DNA of 64,000 nucleotides from the NCBI GenBank assembly GCA_002898355.1, contig BEHD01000006.1, positions 42,823 through 106,822 on the forward strand, written 5' to 3'. The notes under the pieces were generated by a model that had not been told where the DNA came from, ran no database searches, and saw only the letters and a program-made list of their open reading frames with translations. Source of the DNA: an archaeon HR01 (GTDB lineage Archaea > Thermoproteota > Nitrososphaeria_A > Caldarchaeales > Caldarchaeaceae). Position numbers and translations under genes: made by a program. Shown piece by piece: positions 25,819 to 34,506 of the stretch (within the stretch, counting starts at the first letter, position 1; each line of letters opens with the position of its first letter).

Positions 25819-27121
25819 GGGCTTTTACTTGCGTGGCCAGTGATGCAGGGGAGAAGTATGAGTCGACTTTTACCGCCCTCGAGATATAGCTAGTGGAAGC
25901 CATGGCGGTTAAGGGTTTACAGCCTGTCCCCGTCAACCACGCTAGGATGGCCGGTATATATTTGAAGTATGTCGGACCCGCCCACATCTCCACCCAGTTT
26001 AGATACTGCTCCTCGCCGTCGGACATGGCGTCAACCTCACCCACAACATAGATGGGCGACCTCAGCTTCAGCGAGAGGCTTCTCACATCATCCAACATCT
26101 TCGCCAGAGTTTCCCGTGTAGGCCTACCATGTCTGACATTGCTTAACATCACGTATATGGAGTCGGGGACAAGCGTTGTGGTTGAGGGTATTATCATGGG
26201 CTGCCCCCTAGGTGTGAAGGGTCTGATGTATTGTGGGTTGACGTCTGGCGAGAGTAATATCGAGTGGGAGGATGAGATGAACTGTCGGTTCTGAGGGCTC
26301 GTCACTAGGGAGTCATAGTGGCAGCTTATTGATGAGATGGGTATCTCGGCTAGGAACTTCTGGATGTCTTGGTCCGGCCCCCCGTCCCCGTAAATATATG
26401 CCAGTCTGACCGTCTTGAGTCCGTCGGCGTATTTTCTGAGGAATTGGTTGAACTGGCCTGGGCCGGCGAGAAATCCGGCCTCCTCGGGTATCCCTATAGG
26501 TGCTGTATAAACTCTCCAACCCCTGTTAAGAAGTGCGGGCTTCGGCCGGTGGAAGGTTACAACTATGTCAGGTTGAAAGAATAGCTCCCCATATCCTGTA
26601 TCCGGGTCAAGTCCAGACGGGATATCCACAGCCACTTTTAGGGCCTGGGATGTGTTAGCCATCTCGATGGCTGATGCGAAAAGCTCGCTGAGCCTCCCCC
26701 TTACACCTGTACCCAGTATGGCGTCTACTATGATATCCGCCTCCCCGACCAGCTGAGCTCTTCTGGCCAGCTCCTCAAACGTATCCGCTACTATCAGACG
26801 GATTGAGAACGGCATATTCCTGACCGAGGCGTAGTTGGCTCTAGCCTCCGGGGTCCTTATGCTGTCCGGGGATGCCAAAAGCATCACCGTGACGTTGGCG
26901 CCCTCTGCGGCTAGATGCCTGGCGGCCACCATCCCGTCACCGCCGTTGTTGCCTGGACCACAGAGAACCAGAACCTTCTTCCCCTCCACACCGCCGGCCT
27001 CCTCAACCGTCCTCTCAGCCACAGCCCTTCCAGCATTCTCCATAAGCTGGAGCCTGCTAACACCCAGCCATGACGCATTCATGTCCAGTATCGCCATCTG
27101 CTCAGAGGTCACCGTCTTCAA
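25805..27121 (-). CDS. NAD(P)HX epimerase (NnrE domain) fused to a degenerate dehydratase-like domain
   Basis: 438 residues. The N-terminal half is a clear YjeF_N/NnrE epimerase domain: LMENAGRAVAE, LCGPGNNGGDGMVAARHL, DAILGTGVRG, VAVDIPSGLDPDTG. In normal bifunctional Nnr proteins the C-terminal half is the ADP-dependent NAD(P)HX dehydratase with a GTGDVLAG loop. Here the second half is shorter, and the matching place reads WLTGTGCKPLTAMAS, without the catalytic aspartate, so dehydratase activity is doubtful. The start is TTG 27121 (CAA on plus), overlapping a possible small upstream gene by four bases. Confidence 0.8.
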   Translation of the reverse strand: MKTVTSEQMAILDMNASWLGVSRLQLMENAGRAVAERTVEEAGGVEGKKVLVLCGPGNNGGDGMVAARHLAAEGANVTVMLLASPDSIRTPEARANYASVRNMPFSIRLIVADTFEELARRAQLVGEADIIVDAILGTGVRGRLSELFASAIEMANTSQALKVAVDIPSGLDPDTGYGELFFQPDIVVTFHRPKPALLNRGWRVYTAPIGIPEEAGFLAGPGQFNQFLRKYADGLKTVRLAYIYGDGGPDQDIQKFLAEIPISSISCHYDSLVTSPQNRQFISSSHSILLSPDVNPQYIRPFTPRGQPMIIPSTTTLVPDSIYVMLSNVRHGRPTRETLAKMLDDVRSLSLKLRSPIYVVGEVDAMSDGEEQYLNWVEMWAGPTYFKYIPAILAWLTGTGCKPLTAMASTSYISRAVKVDSYFSPASLATQVKALIGF

Positions 27122-27300
27122 TCTGGTAGCATACAGCCGTCAGCCCATATTACTTTATCCATACCACATACCGGTGGACAGGCCTTAGATATTTCCAGCG
27201 TATTCCCCCGATATAATCCGCCGCTTCGTGATGGTTGCAGTATTACCGTTGCGGTACAGCTAATTGGCTTGAGCTTCTCCAGACTCTTGCGGGAAACCAA
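27118..27300 (-). CDS. Possible 60-residue cysteine-containing small protein
   Basis: TTG-started frame whose stop overlaps the start of the NnrE gene by four bases, a common arrangement for translationally coupled genes here. The product has four cysteines (SCTAT, KACPPVCG, DGCMLPD) and a sequence like SGGLYRGNTLEIS, which reads like folded protein rather than noise. No family is recognised. If real, it would be the first gene of the NnrE unit. Confidence 0.35.
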   Translation of the reverse strand: MVSRKSLEKLKPISCTATVILQPSRSGGLYRGNTLEISKACPPVCGMDKVIWADGCMLPD

Positions 27301-27385
27301 ACCTCCCAGATGCAGTGCTACGACATAAGGTTAGTGTGCTGGGAGGCGGGTGGGGATGGGTAGCGCTCGGCTGTATCTTCCGGCC

Positions 27386-27394
27386 TTTATATAT
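27386..27394 (+). promoter_or_regulatory. TATA box upstream of the shikimate operon
   Basis: TTTATATAT predicts transcription from about 27416. With ATG 27505 as the operon start this gives an 89-nt leader. A second TATA-like element (AAATACTTAT, 27448-27457) would start the message near 27478. Confidence 0.45.
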
Positions 27395-27504
27395 GTGGTG
27401 ATGGAGACTGTGAAATCGGGGTGAGATGGTGGAACCACCGAAAAGGGAAATACTTATCCTCTACCATTATCAGGATGCTTATTGCCTGCGGTGGCGGTGG
27501 GGAT

Positions 27505-28290
27505 ATGGTCTTCGGTAAGGAGGTCAGGATTTCGAGGCTTTTGGAGAAGGGTAGAATGCTCTGCATACCTCTGGACCATGGCACCAGTATCGGCCCTGTG
27601 AAGGGTCTGGAAAATATTTCAACCCTCATCACAGAGCTGGAGGAAGCCGGTGTGACAGCTGTTCTAGCCCATAAGGGCGTATTCAGGGCTTTGAAGCGGC
27701 CGGTTAAGGTAGGCACCATAATGCATATGTCGGCGAGTACCCAGCTCAGCACAAAGGTTAACCACAAGGTCAGGGTGGCGTCGGTCGAGGAGGCCGTACG
27801 TCTCGGGGTTGACGGCGTCTCGGTACACATCAACGTTGGAGGAGCGGATGACGGCGACATGCTCCAGAAGCTGGGGGAGGTGGCTGACGCATGCGATGAA
27901 TGGCAGATCCCCCTCATAGCGATGATGTATCCGAGGGGTGAGAACATAAAGAACCCCAACGACCCATTCACCATAAGCCATGTGGCCCGGGTGGGCGCCG
28001 AGCTGGGGGCCGATATTGTGAAGGTCCCCCTACCCTCAGCAGACGTCTCAGAGATCGAGAAGGTAGTGAAGAGCTGCCCCGTACCTGTGGTGGCTGCCGG
28101 GGGTCCGAAGATGGAGAGGGATGAGGATGTTCTGAGGCTGGCCGAGGCCGCTGTAAAAGGCGGATGCCTGGGAATAACTTTTGGGAGGAATGTCTTCCAG
28201 CACAGCTCACCCAAGCTCATGGTGAGGTATCTGAGAGCGGTAGTGTTGGAGGGCCGTAGCGTAGTCGAGGTTCTGGGAAGGGCGCAGTAA
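27505..28290 (+). CDS. 2-amino-3,7-dideoxy-D-threo-hept-6-ulosonate (ADTH) synthase
   Basis: Class I aldolase-fold enzyme, about 261 residues, making the C7 precursor that archaea feed into 3-dehydroquinate when the DAHP route is absent. Visible are the aspartate in CIPLDHGTSIGP, the tyrosine in IAMMYPRGEN and the Schiff-base lysine in ADIVKVPLPSA. A fructose-bisphosphate aldolase would look similar; the next gene, 3-dehydroquinate synthase II, decides for ADTH synthase. Upstream in-frame starts exist (GTG 27421, ATG 27475). I prefer 27505 because the protein then begins MVFGKEVRISRLL as homologues do. Confidence 0.88.
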   Translation: MVFGKEVRISRLLEKGRMLCIPLDHGTSIGPVKGLENISTLITELEEAGVTAVLAHKGVFRALKRPVKVGTIMHMSASTQLSTKVNHKVRVASVEEAVRLGVDGVSVHINVGGADDGDMLQKLGEVADACDEWQIPLIAMMYPRGENIKNPNDPFTISHVARVGAELGADIVKVPLPSADVSEIEKVVKSCPVPVVAAGGPKMERDEDVLRLAEAAVKGGCLGITFGRNVFQHSSPKLMVRYLRAVVLEGRSVVEVLGRAQ

Positions 28291-29312
28291 TGAGGAAGGT
28301 CATAGTAAACCTGTCCAGATGGGATAAGAGGCTGTTCGAGAAGGCCCTCAGCATGGGGTTCACAGCCTTCGTGGTGCCGGACCCTAAAAACGTGGAAAAG
28401 ACCGAGGGCCTCGCCCTCTACATCCCAGAGTCCGACAGGATAAAGCTCGTAGAGAAGGAGAATCTTGTGGACATCCCGAAGATATCCATCAAAACACCTG
28501 CAGACATAGAGAAGGTGGTGGCCATGGCTAGGGCTGGCGCACGGGAGATACACGTAACCACCTCGGACTGGCGTATCATACCCCTGGAAAACCTTATCGC
28601 CATGAAGGCGGGGCTTGAGACCTCCATCATAGCCGAGGCTGACTCCCCGGCCGATGTAGAGCTTCTGTTCGGGATTCTTGAGAAGGGTGTAGACGGTGTC
28701 TCGGTTAGGGTGGGCTCCGAATCAGACCTCCACCTCCTCAAGGACATAGCTAGGGCCCCATCCATGTTAACCCTCCAGTACGCCACCGTGGAGGAGGTGA
28801 AGGATGTGGGGCTTGGAGATAGGGCGTGCATAGACACCGTGACGATGATGGGGCTTGGTGAGGGCGTACTGGTTGGGAGTATGGCCGGCATGTTCTTCCT
28901 CATCCATAACGAGTCTGTAGGCTCCAGCTTCACCTCACCCAGACCCTTCAGGGTCAACGCTGGGGCGATTCACAGCTATATTCTGATGCCCGACGGCACA
29001 ACAAGATATCTATCAGAACTATCGTCGGGTGATAGAGTCCTGCTGGTGGACAGCGGCGGCAGAACTAGGCTGACCTCGGTTGGCCGTGTAAAGATTGAGA
29101 AGAGACCATTACGCGTAGTGAAGGCTAGGGTGGACAGCTGGCTGGGGGCGGCCACGGTGCAGAACGCTGAGACCATCAGATTCATCTCGGAAAACAATAG
29201 GCTCATACCTGTGACGGAGCTGTCTAAAGGTGACAGGATACTCGTCCATACAAGCGAGCAAAAGGGGAGACATTTCGGGATGGCTGTGGATGAGACGGTT
29301 GTAGAACGATGA
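28290..29312 (+). CDS. 3-dehydroquinate synthase II
   Basis: 340 residues of the archaeal AroB' family, which oxidatively deaminates ADTH and cyclises it to 3-dehydroquinate using NAD. Characteristic segments are GEGVLVGSMAGMFFLIHNES, FRVNAGAIHSYILMPDG and the C-terminal YLSELSSGDRVLLVD and LSKGDRILVHTS strands. The ATG overlaps the preceding stop (TAATG). It forms the second step of the pathway encoded by this operon. Confidence 0.93.
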   Translation: MRKVIVNLSRWDKRLFEKALSMGFTAFVVPDPKNVEKTEGLALYIPESDRIKLVEKENLVDIPKISIKTPADIEKVVAMARAGAREIHVTTSDWRIIPLENLIAMKAGLETSIIAEADSPADVELLFGILEKGVDGVSVRVGSESDLHLLKDIARAPSMLTLQYATVEEVKDVGLGDRACIDTVTMMGLGEGVLVGSMAGMFFLIHNESVGSSFTSPRPFRVNAGAIHSYILMPDGTTRYLSELSSGDRVLLVDSGGRTRLTSVGRVKIEKRPLRVVKARVDSWLGAATVQNAETIRFISENNRLIPVTELSKGDRILVHTSEQKGRHFGMAVDETVVER

Positions 29313-30016
29313 AGAGGCCCCTTATATGCGTCTCCACCTATGGCGAGGACTTGGAGCTCCTCAGTTCTAGAATCTCTCTAGCAGTTAAGAAGGGCGCAGA
29401 CCTTGTTGAGGCAAGGCTTGACTACCTCAAACATCTCGACCCCGCAAAGATTTCAGAAGCTCTCAAGCCTTATGCCCCCAAGACAGTTATAACGCTCAGG
29501 CCATCCTCGCAGGGGGGACACTATGTCGGAGATGAGGTTGAAAGGGTTGGAGTTCTGGAGAGAGTCTCCGCCATTTCGCCGGCTTATGTGGACTTGGAGC
29601 TGGAACTATTCGAGAAAGAATCCATCAGTCTGGGATGTCCATCCATCGTCTCATGGCACGACTTCAGAGAAACACCTCCCACCGAGAAGCTGGCCCACAT
29701 AGCCGAAGAATGCCTGGAGAGAGGTGATATAGCCAAGATAGTGACATACGCCCGTGAAAGACGGGACGTTCTTAGGATGTTGGACCTCTACCATCTTTTT
29801 CCCCGTGGCCGGCTGGTAGCCTTCTGCATGGGCGATATCGGACGGGTTTCTAGGTTTCTGGCCATGGCGGCGGGCTCTCCCATATCATATGCGGCGCTTC
29901 CCGGCTTGGAGACAGCTCCTGGCCAGCCTACTCTAGAGGAGCTGAAATCCTTCCGCAACAGGCTTCTGAAGAGTGTGTCCGTAATCTATGAGAGCCCTAT
30001 ACTGCCTAATAGGTGA
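29309..30016 (+). CDS. aroD: 3-dehydroquinate dehydratase, type I
   Basis: 235 residues. Type I (Schiff-base) enzyme converting 3-dehydroquinate to 3-dehydroshikimate. The substrate-binding start VEARLDYL, the catalytic histidine in SWHDF and the Schiff-base lysine in AKIVTYAR are visible, as is AFCMGDIGRVSRF near the C terminus. It overlaps the previous gene by four bases and the next by 29. Confidence 0.92.
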   Translation: MKRPLICVSTYGEDLELLSSRISLAVKKGADLVEARLDYLKHLDPAKISEALKPYAPKTVITLRPSSQGGHYVGDEVERVGVLERVSAISPAYVDLELELFEKESISLGCPSIVSWHDFRETPPTEKLAHIAEECLERGDIAKIVTYARERRDVLRMLDLYHLFPRGRLVAFCMGDIGRVSRFLAMAAGSPISYAALPGLETAPGQPTLEELKSFRNRLLKSVSVIYESPILPNR

Positions 30017-30833
30017 CCCGGTGGAGCATTCGGTCTCACCCCACATGTTCAACGCGGCCTTCAGACATGGGGGTCTGGACGACCATCTCTATGTTGCGGT
30101 CAGGGTGGGGAGACGTGAGCTGAAAAGCTTTGTGGAACATTCTAGGCTGATGGGTTTCAAAGGGTTTAACGTCACCATCCCCCACAAAGTTGCGGTAATG
30201 GAGTTTCTGGATAGGCTCGATGGTGAGGCTGAAGAGGTGGGGGCGGTTAATACGGTGGAGGTGGCAAGCCGGTATCTCAAAGGCTACAACACAGACGTTA
30301 TCGCCATCAAGAAGATAATCCCTAGGAGATGGGCTGAGGACTCGGCGGCGGCCATACTTGGGGTAGGTGGGGCGGCTAGGGCTGCGGCCATCGCCCTCCG
30401 AGATCTTGGATGCGCTAGACAGGTATATGTGGGGCGGAGAGAGAAGACCCTAAGAGAGATGGGCAGGTTCGCATCCATGCGGGGGATAGAGCACACCCTC
30501 CTGAAGTTCACCTCTAAAGACTTGGATAAAAAACTTGGAGAGGTCAAGATAGTAGTCAACGCAACACCTGTGGGGATGTATCCCAACACCAGAGGCTGCC
30601 CTCTACCGAGGGAAATGATCTCGTCCGGCAAGCTCTATCTTGACATGGTCTACAACCCTCCAGAGACCCTTCTACTGAGAACAGCCAGGAAGAGGGGCGG
30701 GGTTGTTGTAGGCGGCCTCGATATGCTTGTTGCCCAAGCGGTGGAGGCTTTCAAAATCTGGATGGGTAGGCGTCCCAGCCCGGATGCGATGAGGAGGGCT
30801 GCGCTAAAAGGCTTGAGAGGATTCAGAAGATGA
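29988..30833 (+). CDS. aroE: Shikimate dehydrogenase (NADP+)
   Basis: 281 residues. It reduces 3-dehydroshikimate to shikimate. The substrate-binding motif EHSVSPHMFNAAF, the lysine in FNVTIPHKV, YNTDVIA, the nucleotide-binding GVGGAARAAAI and the C-terminal GLDMLVAQAVEAFKIW are all present. ATG 29988 lies inside the 3' end of aroD, indicating tight coupling. Confidence 0.94.
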   Translation: MRALYCLIGDPVEHSVSPHMFNAAFRHGGLDDHLYVAVRVGRRELKSFVEHSRLMGFKGFNVTIPHKVAVMEFLDRLDGEAEEVGAVNTVEVASRYLKGYNTDVIAIKKIIPRRWAEDSAAAILGVGGAARAAAIALRDLGCARQVYVGRREKTLREMGRFASMRGIEHTLLKFTSKDLDKKLGEVKIVVNATPVGMYPNTRGCPLPREMISSGKLYLDMVYNPPETLLLRTARKRGGVVVGGLDMLVAQAVEAFKIWMGRRPSPDAMRRAALKGLRGFRR

Positions 30834-31696
30834 AGAGGGTGGGATACGGTAGAGCCTACGGCGCCGTCTCAATTGTAAACGCCATCTCTACCGGTAGGGG
30901 TGCAGCCCTAAGTGTAGACCTCTATACTGAGGCTACGGTCCGACTGGACAGCGGCCGTGGTGTCACACTTGAAACCGCCGAGAAAGACATGGATAGCTCG
31001 TTGGTGGCTGCAGTCGTGAAGCAGGTCTCTGAGGCACTGGACATCCACCTCGACGGATGCGCTGTGTGGACTAGCTCGACGATACCGGTGGCCGTGGGGT
31101 TGAAGAGCTCCAGCTCCGCAGCAGTAGCCACAGCCCTAGCCCTGCTGGACGCATTAGAAGCCGAGATGGACGACCTCGAAATATTGAGGAATGTGGCGCA
31201 GGCCTCGATAGCCTCCGGCACATCTATAACGGGAGCGTTGGATGATGCTGCCGCATGTATGCTGGGTGGGGTCGTCGTGACCGATAATAGGAGGGGTGAG
31301 GTGGTGAAGAGGGAGGTGCTGCAGCCTATGGAGGTGGTAATAGCGGTGCCAAGCATGAGAACCTATACTAGAAACTTTCGAGCGGAGCTGCTATCACCTA
31401 TACGCGGCCTCGTCGAGGAGGCCCACCGTATGGCGTTGGAAGGCGAATACTGGAAGGCTATGACCCTAAACGGAATCCTCCACGCCGCAGCGCTTGGGCT
31501 GTCCACAGAGCCGGTAATCAACGCTTTAAGGGCTGGCGCCGTTGCCGCCGGGGTCTCGGGGACTGGGCCGGCGGTGGCCGCTGTAGCCGAGGCCGGCAGG
31601 GCTGAGGCTGTGGCCGAGGCTATGTCAGGTGCCGGTATCCGTATAATAAGATGCAGGACTAACAGTAACCATGCGGTGAGGGGGGCTAGGATTTGA
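30830..31696 (+). CDS. aroK: Shikimate kinase, archaeal GHMP type
   Basis: 288 residues of the GHMP kinase family that replaces bacterial AroK in archaea. The phosphate-binding loop VGLKSSSSAAVATALALL, the N-terminal GRAYGAVSIVNAISTGRGAA and the C-terminal GVSGTGPAVAAV motif identify it. It phosphorylates shikimate for EPSP synthase. ATGA overlap with aroE. Confidence 0.93.
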   Translation: MKRVGYGRAYGAVSIVNAISTGRGAALSVDLYTEATVRLDSGRGVTLETAEKDMDSSLVAAVVKQVSEALDIHLDGCAVWTSSTIPVAVGLKSSSSAAVATALALLDALEAEMDDLEILRNVAQASIASGTSITGALDDAAACMLGGVVVTDNRRGEVVKREVLQPMEVVIAVPSMRTYTRNFRAELLSPIRGLVEEAHRMALEGEYWKAMTLNGILHAAALGLSTEPVINALRAGAVAAGVSGTGPAVAAVAEAGRAEAVAEAMSGAGIRIIRCRTNSNHAVRGARI

Positions 31697-32976
31697 GGGC
31701 GGTGGTGTCGCCGTCGCAGATATACGGCTCTGTCACCGCACCACCCAGCAAAAGCTACACCCATAGGGCTGTAGCTCTTGCAGCCATAACCGAGGAGGAG
31801 ACTAGAATCTACACACCGCTACTCTCCCGGGATACCCGAGCATCGATCAGGGCTGCTGAGATGCTGGGGTCGGAGGTGGCGATGGATGATGATTTTTTGA
31901 GGGTGGTGGGTAGGGAGAGGCTCGCATGTCCGGCTGACGTGATAGATGTGGAGAACTCGGGGACCAGCCTCCGGATATTTACAGCCCTTTCAGCCCTTGT
32001 AGGGGACGGATACACAGTTCTCACAGGCGACGACTCGATTAGGAGACGCCCTATCCAGCCCCTCCTCGATGCTTTGAAGAGGCTTGGGGTGGATTGCTGG
32101 ACGACTAGGGGTACGGGTACGGCTCCGGTGGTGGTGAAGGGCGGGGGAATAAAAGGCGGGTTCACAGAGATCATAGGCTGGGAGTCATCTCAGTACGTAA
32201 CGGCTATCCTCACAGCCAGCCTGCGGGCCGGCGGGAAGGTAATCCTACGGGTTGAAGGCCATACGGTGTCGAGGCCGTATATAGACGCTACAATCAAGAC
32301 CGTTGAGAGGTTCGGCGGCCGGATAGCCAGAGAGGGATACTCCTATTTCGAGGTTGAGCCACAGCCGTTGAGGGGCATATCCTTCCAGGTGCCGGGAGAC
32401 TTTGGGGCCGCCTCATTCATCATAGCTGCGGCGTATCTGGCAGGCGGCGAGGTCTTGATCAGGAACCTTGACCCCTCACTGCCCCAGGCTGACTCGGCCA
32501 TCGTAGGATATGCGGAGGCTTTCGGATGTAAAATCGGCTATGTCGACGGCGGCCTTCGAGTCATCTCTGATAGAAGCTCTGGGGAACTTACTTTAAACCT
32601 CTCGGATAGCCCCGACCTTCTTCCAGTCCTCGCAGTCATGGCTGTGGCTAGGCCTGCGACCACCCACCTCACAGGTGTCTCCCATGCCAGGCTTAAGGAG
32701 AGCGACCGGGTGAACGCCCTAGCTGTCCAGCTTAGACATCTTGGCATAGATGTGAGGGAGCGGGAGGACGGCCTGACAATAAGGGGTCAGGACGAAATAG
32801 AGGGCGGCCTCATCCTCGAATCCTACGGTGACCACCGCCTCTTCATGGCTTTCACCGTTCTCGGACTAGCGTGTAGAAAGGGTTTAACGGTTGAGGGCGC
32901 CGAGTCCGCAGACGTATCTTATCCAGGCTTCCTCGAGGACCTGTCCAGAATTGGCGCAAGACTTAAAATTACCTGA
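31693..32976 (+). CDS. aroA: 3-phosphoshikimate 1-carboxyvinyltransferase (EPSP synthase)
   Basis: 427 residues. It transfers the enolpyruvyl group of PEP to shikimate-3-phosphate. Signatures: APPSKSYTHRAVALAA, DVENSGTSLRIFTALSAL, RRRPIQPLLDAL, ESSQYVTA, RLKESDRVNALA and YGDHRLFMAFTV. The start is TTG 31693, overlapping aroK by four bases. It is the last recognisable pathway gene here; chorismate synthase is not in the window. Confidence 0.95.
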   Translation: MRAVVSPSQIYGSVTAPPSKSYTHRAVALAAITEEETRIYTPLLSRDTRASIRAAEMLGSEVAMDDDFLRVVGRERLACPADVIDVENSGTSLRIFTALSALVGDGYTVLTGDDSIRRRPIQPLLDALKRLGVDCWTTRGTGTAPVVVKGGGIKGGFTEIIGWESSQYVTAILTASLRAGGKVILRVEGHTVSRPYIDATIKTVERFGGRIAREGYSYFEVEPQPLRGISFQVPGDFGAASFIIAAAYLAGGEVLIRNLDPSLPQADSAIVGYAEAFGCKIGYVDGGLRVISDRSSGELTLNLSDSPDLLPVLAVMAVARPATTHLTGVSHARLKESDRVNALAVQLRHLGIDVREREDGLTIRGQDEIEGGLILESYGDHRLFMAFTVLGLACRKGLTVEGAESADVSYPGFLEDLSRIGARLKIT

Positions 32977-32993
32977 TAATTGTTAGAGGGTGG

Positions 32994-33215
32994 ATGGTCT
33001 CACCTGCTCTCCGATTAATTTTGGAGGCGACAGTCCTAGCCATATATCTAACCATAGTACCCGTGGCGGTGCTTGTCTGGTTCTACTTCTCAGGACTCTT
33101 CAACCCCCTCTACCTAATTGGCTGGCTGGGCTTAGCTCTCGGGTGGACGGCCCTCCTCACATACCTCTACATGAGGAGAAGTAGGAAGAGGCTGGCCAGT
33201 CAAGCGGCTAGGTGA
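32994..33215 (+). CDS. Small membrane protein, two helices
   Basis: 73 residues with two hydrophobic helices (about residues 8-32 and 38-60) and a basic C terminus (MRRSRKRLASQ). It has a GAGGGTGG element just before its ATG and lies 17 nt after aroA, so it probably shares the transcript. No family recognised. An overlapping frame at 32990 is a shadow. Confidence 0.5.
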   Translation: MVSPALRLILEATVLAIYLTIVPVAVLVWFYFSGLFNPLYLIGWLGLALGWTALLTYLYMRRSRKRLASQAAR

Positions 33216-33221
33216 GCAGGC

Positions 33222-33707
33222 GTGAGAGGTCTTATTCCACCAAGTTTTGAGGAGAGGGTTTTAAGAGACCATTTTTCACTGGTTTTACTTCTGGAGATAT
33301 CCACCGCGCTGGCCGCATCCTTCCTATTCTCAGCCCTCCTACGTATCGACATTATAGCGGTGGCGGTCCTAGGGTCAGCGGCTTCCGCTCTTCTAGTCCT
33401 CACCCTAATCCGTATGTGGCAGGTCAAATCTAGAAAGCTGGCTCTGGCCGAGGTCAAGGCATTAAGGCAGGTGGGATGGGGTGGCGGACTATTCCTCCCC
33501 TGGGCGCCCATGTTCTCACTTGGGTGGAGGGGGTACGAGGTGGAGGTGGAGACAAGGGATATGGGGAGATTGAGGTTTCTAGACTGGAGACCCCACAGGG
33601 CCGGCGACAAGCTGTTGTTACTGCTGGATAGGGCCGGCAACGTTTTAGCGGTTAACGGAATCCGTCAGCCTATAAGGCTGGAGCTGCTTAGGAAGCTGTC
33701 CTCATAG
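33222..33707 (+). CDS. Membrane protein of unknown function
   Basis: 161 residues. Two N-terminal helices (about residues 20-65) are followed by a soluble C-terminal domain of about 90 residues rich in short beta strands (YEVEVETRDMGRLRFLDW, KLLLLLDRAGNVLAVNG). It begins six bases after the preceding small membrane-protein gene, so the pair may act together. No motif identifies it. Confidence 0.5.
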   Translation: MRGLIPPSFEERVLRDHFSLVLLLEISTALAASFLFSALLRIDIIAVAVLGSAASALLVLTLIRMWQVKSRKLALAEVKALRQVGWGGGLFLPWAPMFSLGWRGYEVEVETRDMGRLRFLDWRPHRAGDKLLLLLDRAGNVLAVNGIRQPIRLELLRKLSS

Positions 33708-33768
33708 GTATTACTATATAGAATATGGAGAGAAGATTATTCTCTCCGTAGGTGCCAAGAAACAGCAA

Positions 33769-34506
33769 ATGAACAGGTCCCTCGAGACAGCCCTCATAGC
33801 GGTAAACGCAGCCCTATACGCCGGAGTAGGATACGCAACCTTCCTCGGTATTTTCGCGCCGGTAGTGGGTACTGTAAGGTTCTGGCCCGTGGTGGTTATT
33901 CCTGCATTATTCGCCGTTGTCTTCTCCCCGAGGGTGGGCGCCTTGGGTGCTGGGATAGGCATCTTCATAAGCGACCTATTGATACACGGCGACGCCATCC
34001 TCAGCCTCACCGTCGGTGTACCATCCAACGTATTGGGCTTCTACATACTGGGTAAGCTCTCCCAAAGCATGAAGGGAAGACCCGCCCTTGCTGTAGTAGG
34101 GTTGCAGGCCATACCCCTAGCAATAGCCATCCTAGCCACATGGTCCGGTGTATTCCAAGACCTCTCCACCGGAATAATATTCATAGCTGCAGCAGTGATA
34201 TCCATGGCCATCGGCCTCGTCTTCATCCTACTCAAGAAAGAATATGGTGCTTTGATGGCTGCCTCCAGCATCGGCCTGCTGGTGGGCGCAACCATCATAG
34301 GCCTCGGCGTGTGGGCCTACAGCCAGTTCTTCTCACTCCCCCCAGTAGCCGGTGGAGGGTCGGGGCTGCCGTTGACAGCTGCGGCGTTATGGTTCCTCTT
34401 CACATATCTGACGGAGATCCCATTCCTTATCACCTTGCTGCCGCCGCTGGTGGAGGCTGTGAGGAGGGCGATCCCCGAGAGGGCTGTTGAGGTTAGGAAA
34501 ATATGA
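33769..34506 (+). CDS. ECF-transporter S-component-like membrane protein
   Basis: 245 residues with six to seven hydrophobic helices. The segment GTVRFWPVVVIPALFAVVF followed by PRVGALGAGIGIFISDLL is the pattern of substrate-capture (S) components of energy-coupling-factor vitamin transporters. The ATPase and T components are not adjacent, as usual for shared-module ECF systems. It overlaps the pantoate kinase gene by four bases, so I infer a substrate in pantothenate/CoA synthesis, such as pantoate or a precursor. Confidence 0.6.
   Translation: MNRSLETALIAVNAALYAGVGYATFLGIFAPVVGTVRFWPVVVIPALFAVVFSPRVGALGAGIGIFISDLLIHGDAILSLTVGVPSNVLGFYILGKLSQSMKGRPALAVVGLQAIPLAIAILATWSGVFQDLSTGIIFIAAAVISMAIGLVFILLKKEYGALMAASSIGLLVGATIIGLGVWAYSQFFSLPPVAGGGSGLPLTAAALWFLFTYLTEIPFLITLLPPLVEAVRRAIPERAVEVRKI

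Noticed and set aside
27421..28290. Fructose-bisphosphate aldolase class I as the function of the operon-leading aldolase
   Set aside because: The family is shared, but the gene overlaps 3-dehydroquinate synthase II and leads a shikimate operon, so ADTH synthase fits better.
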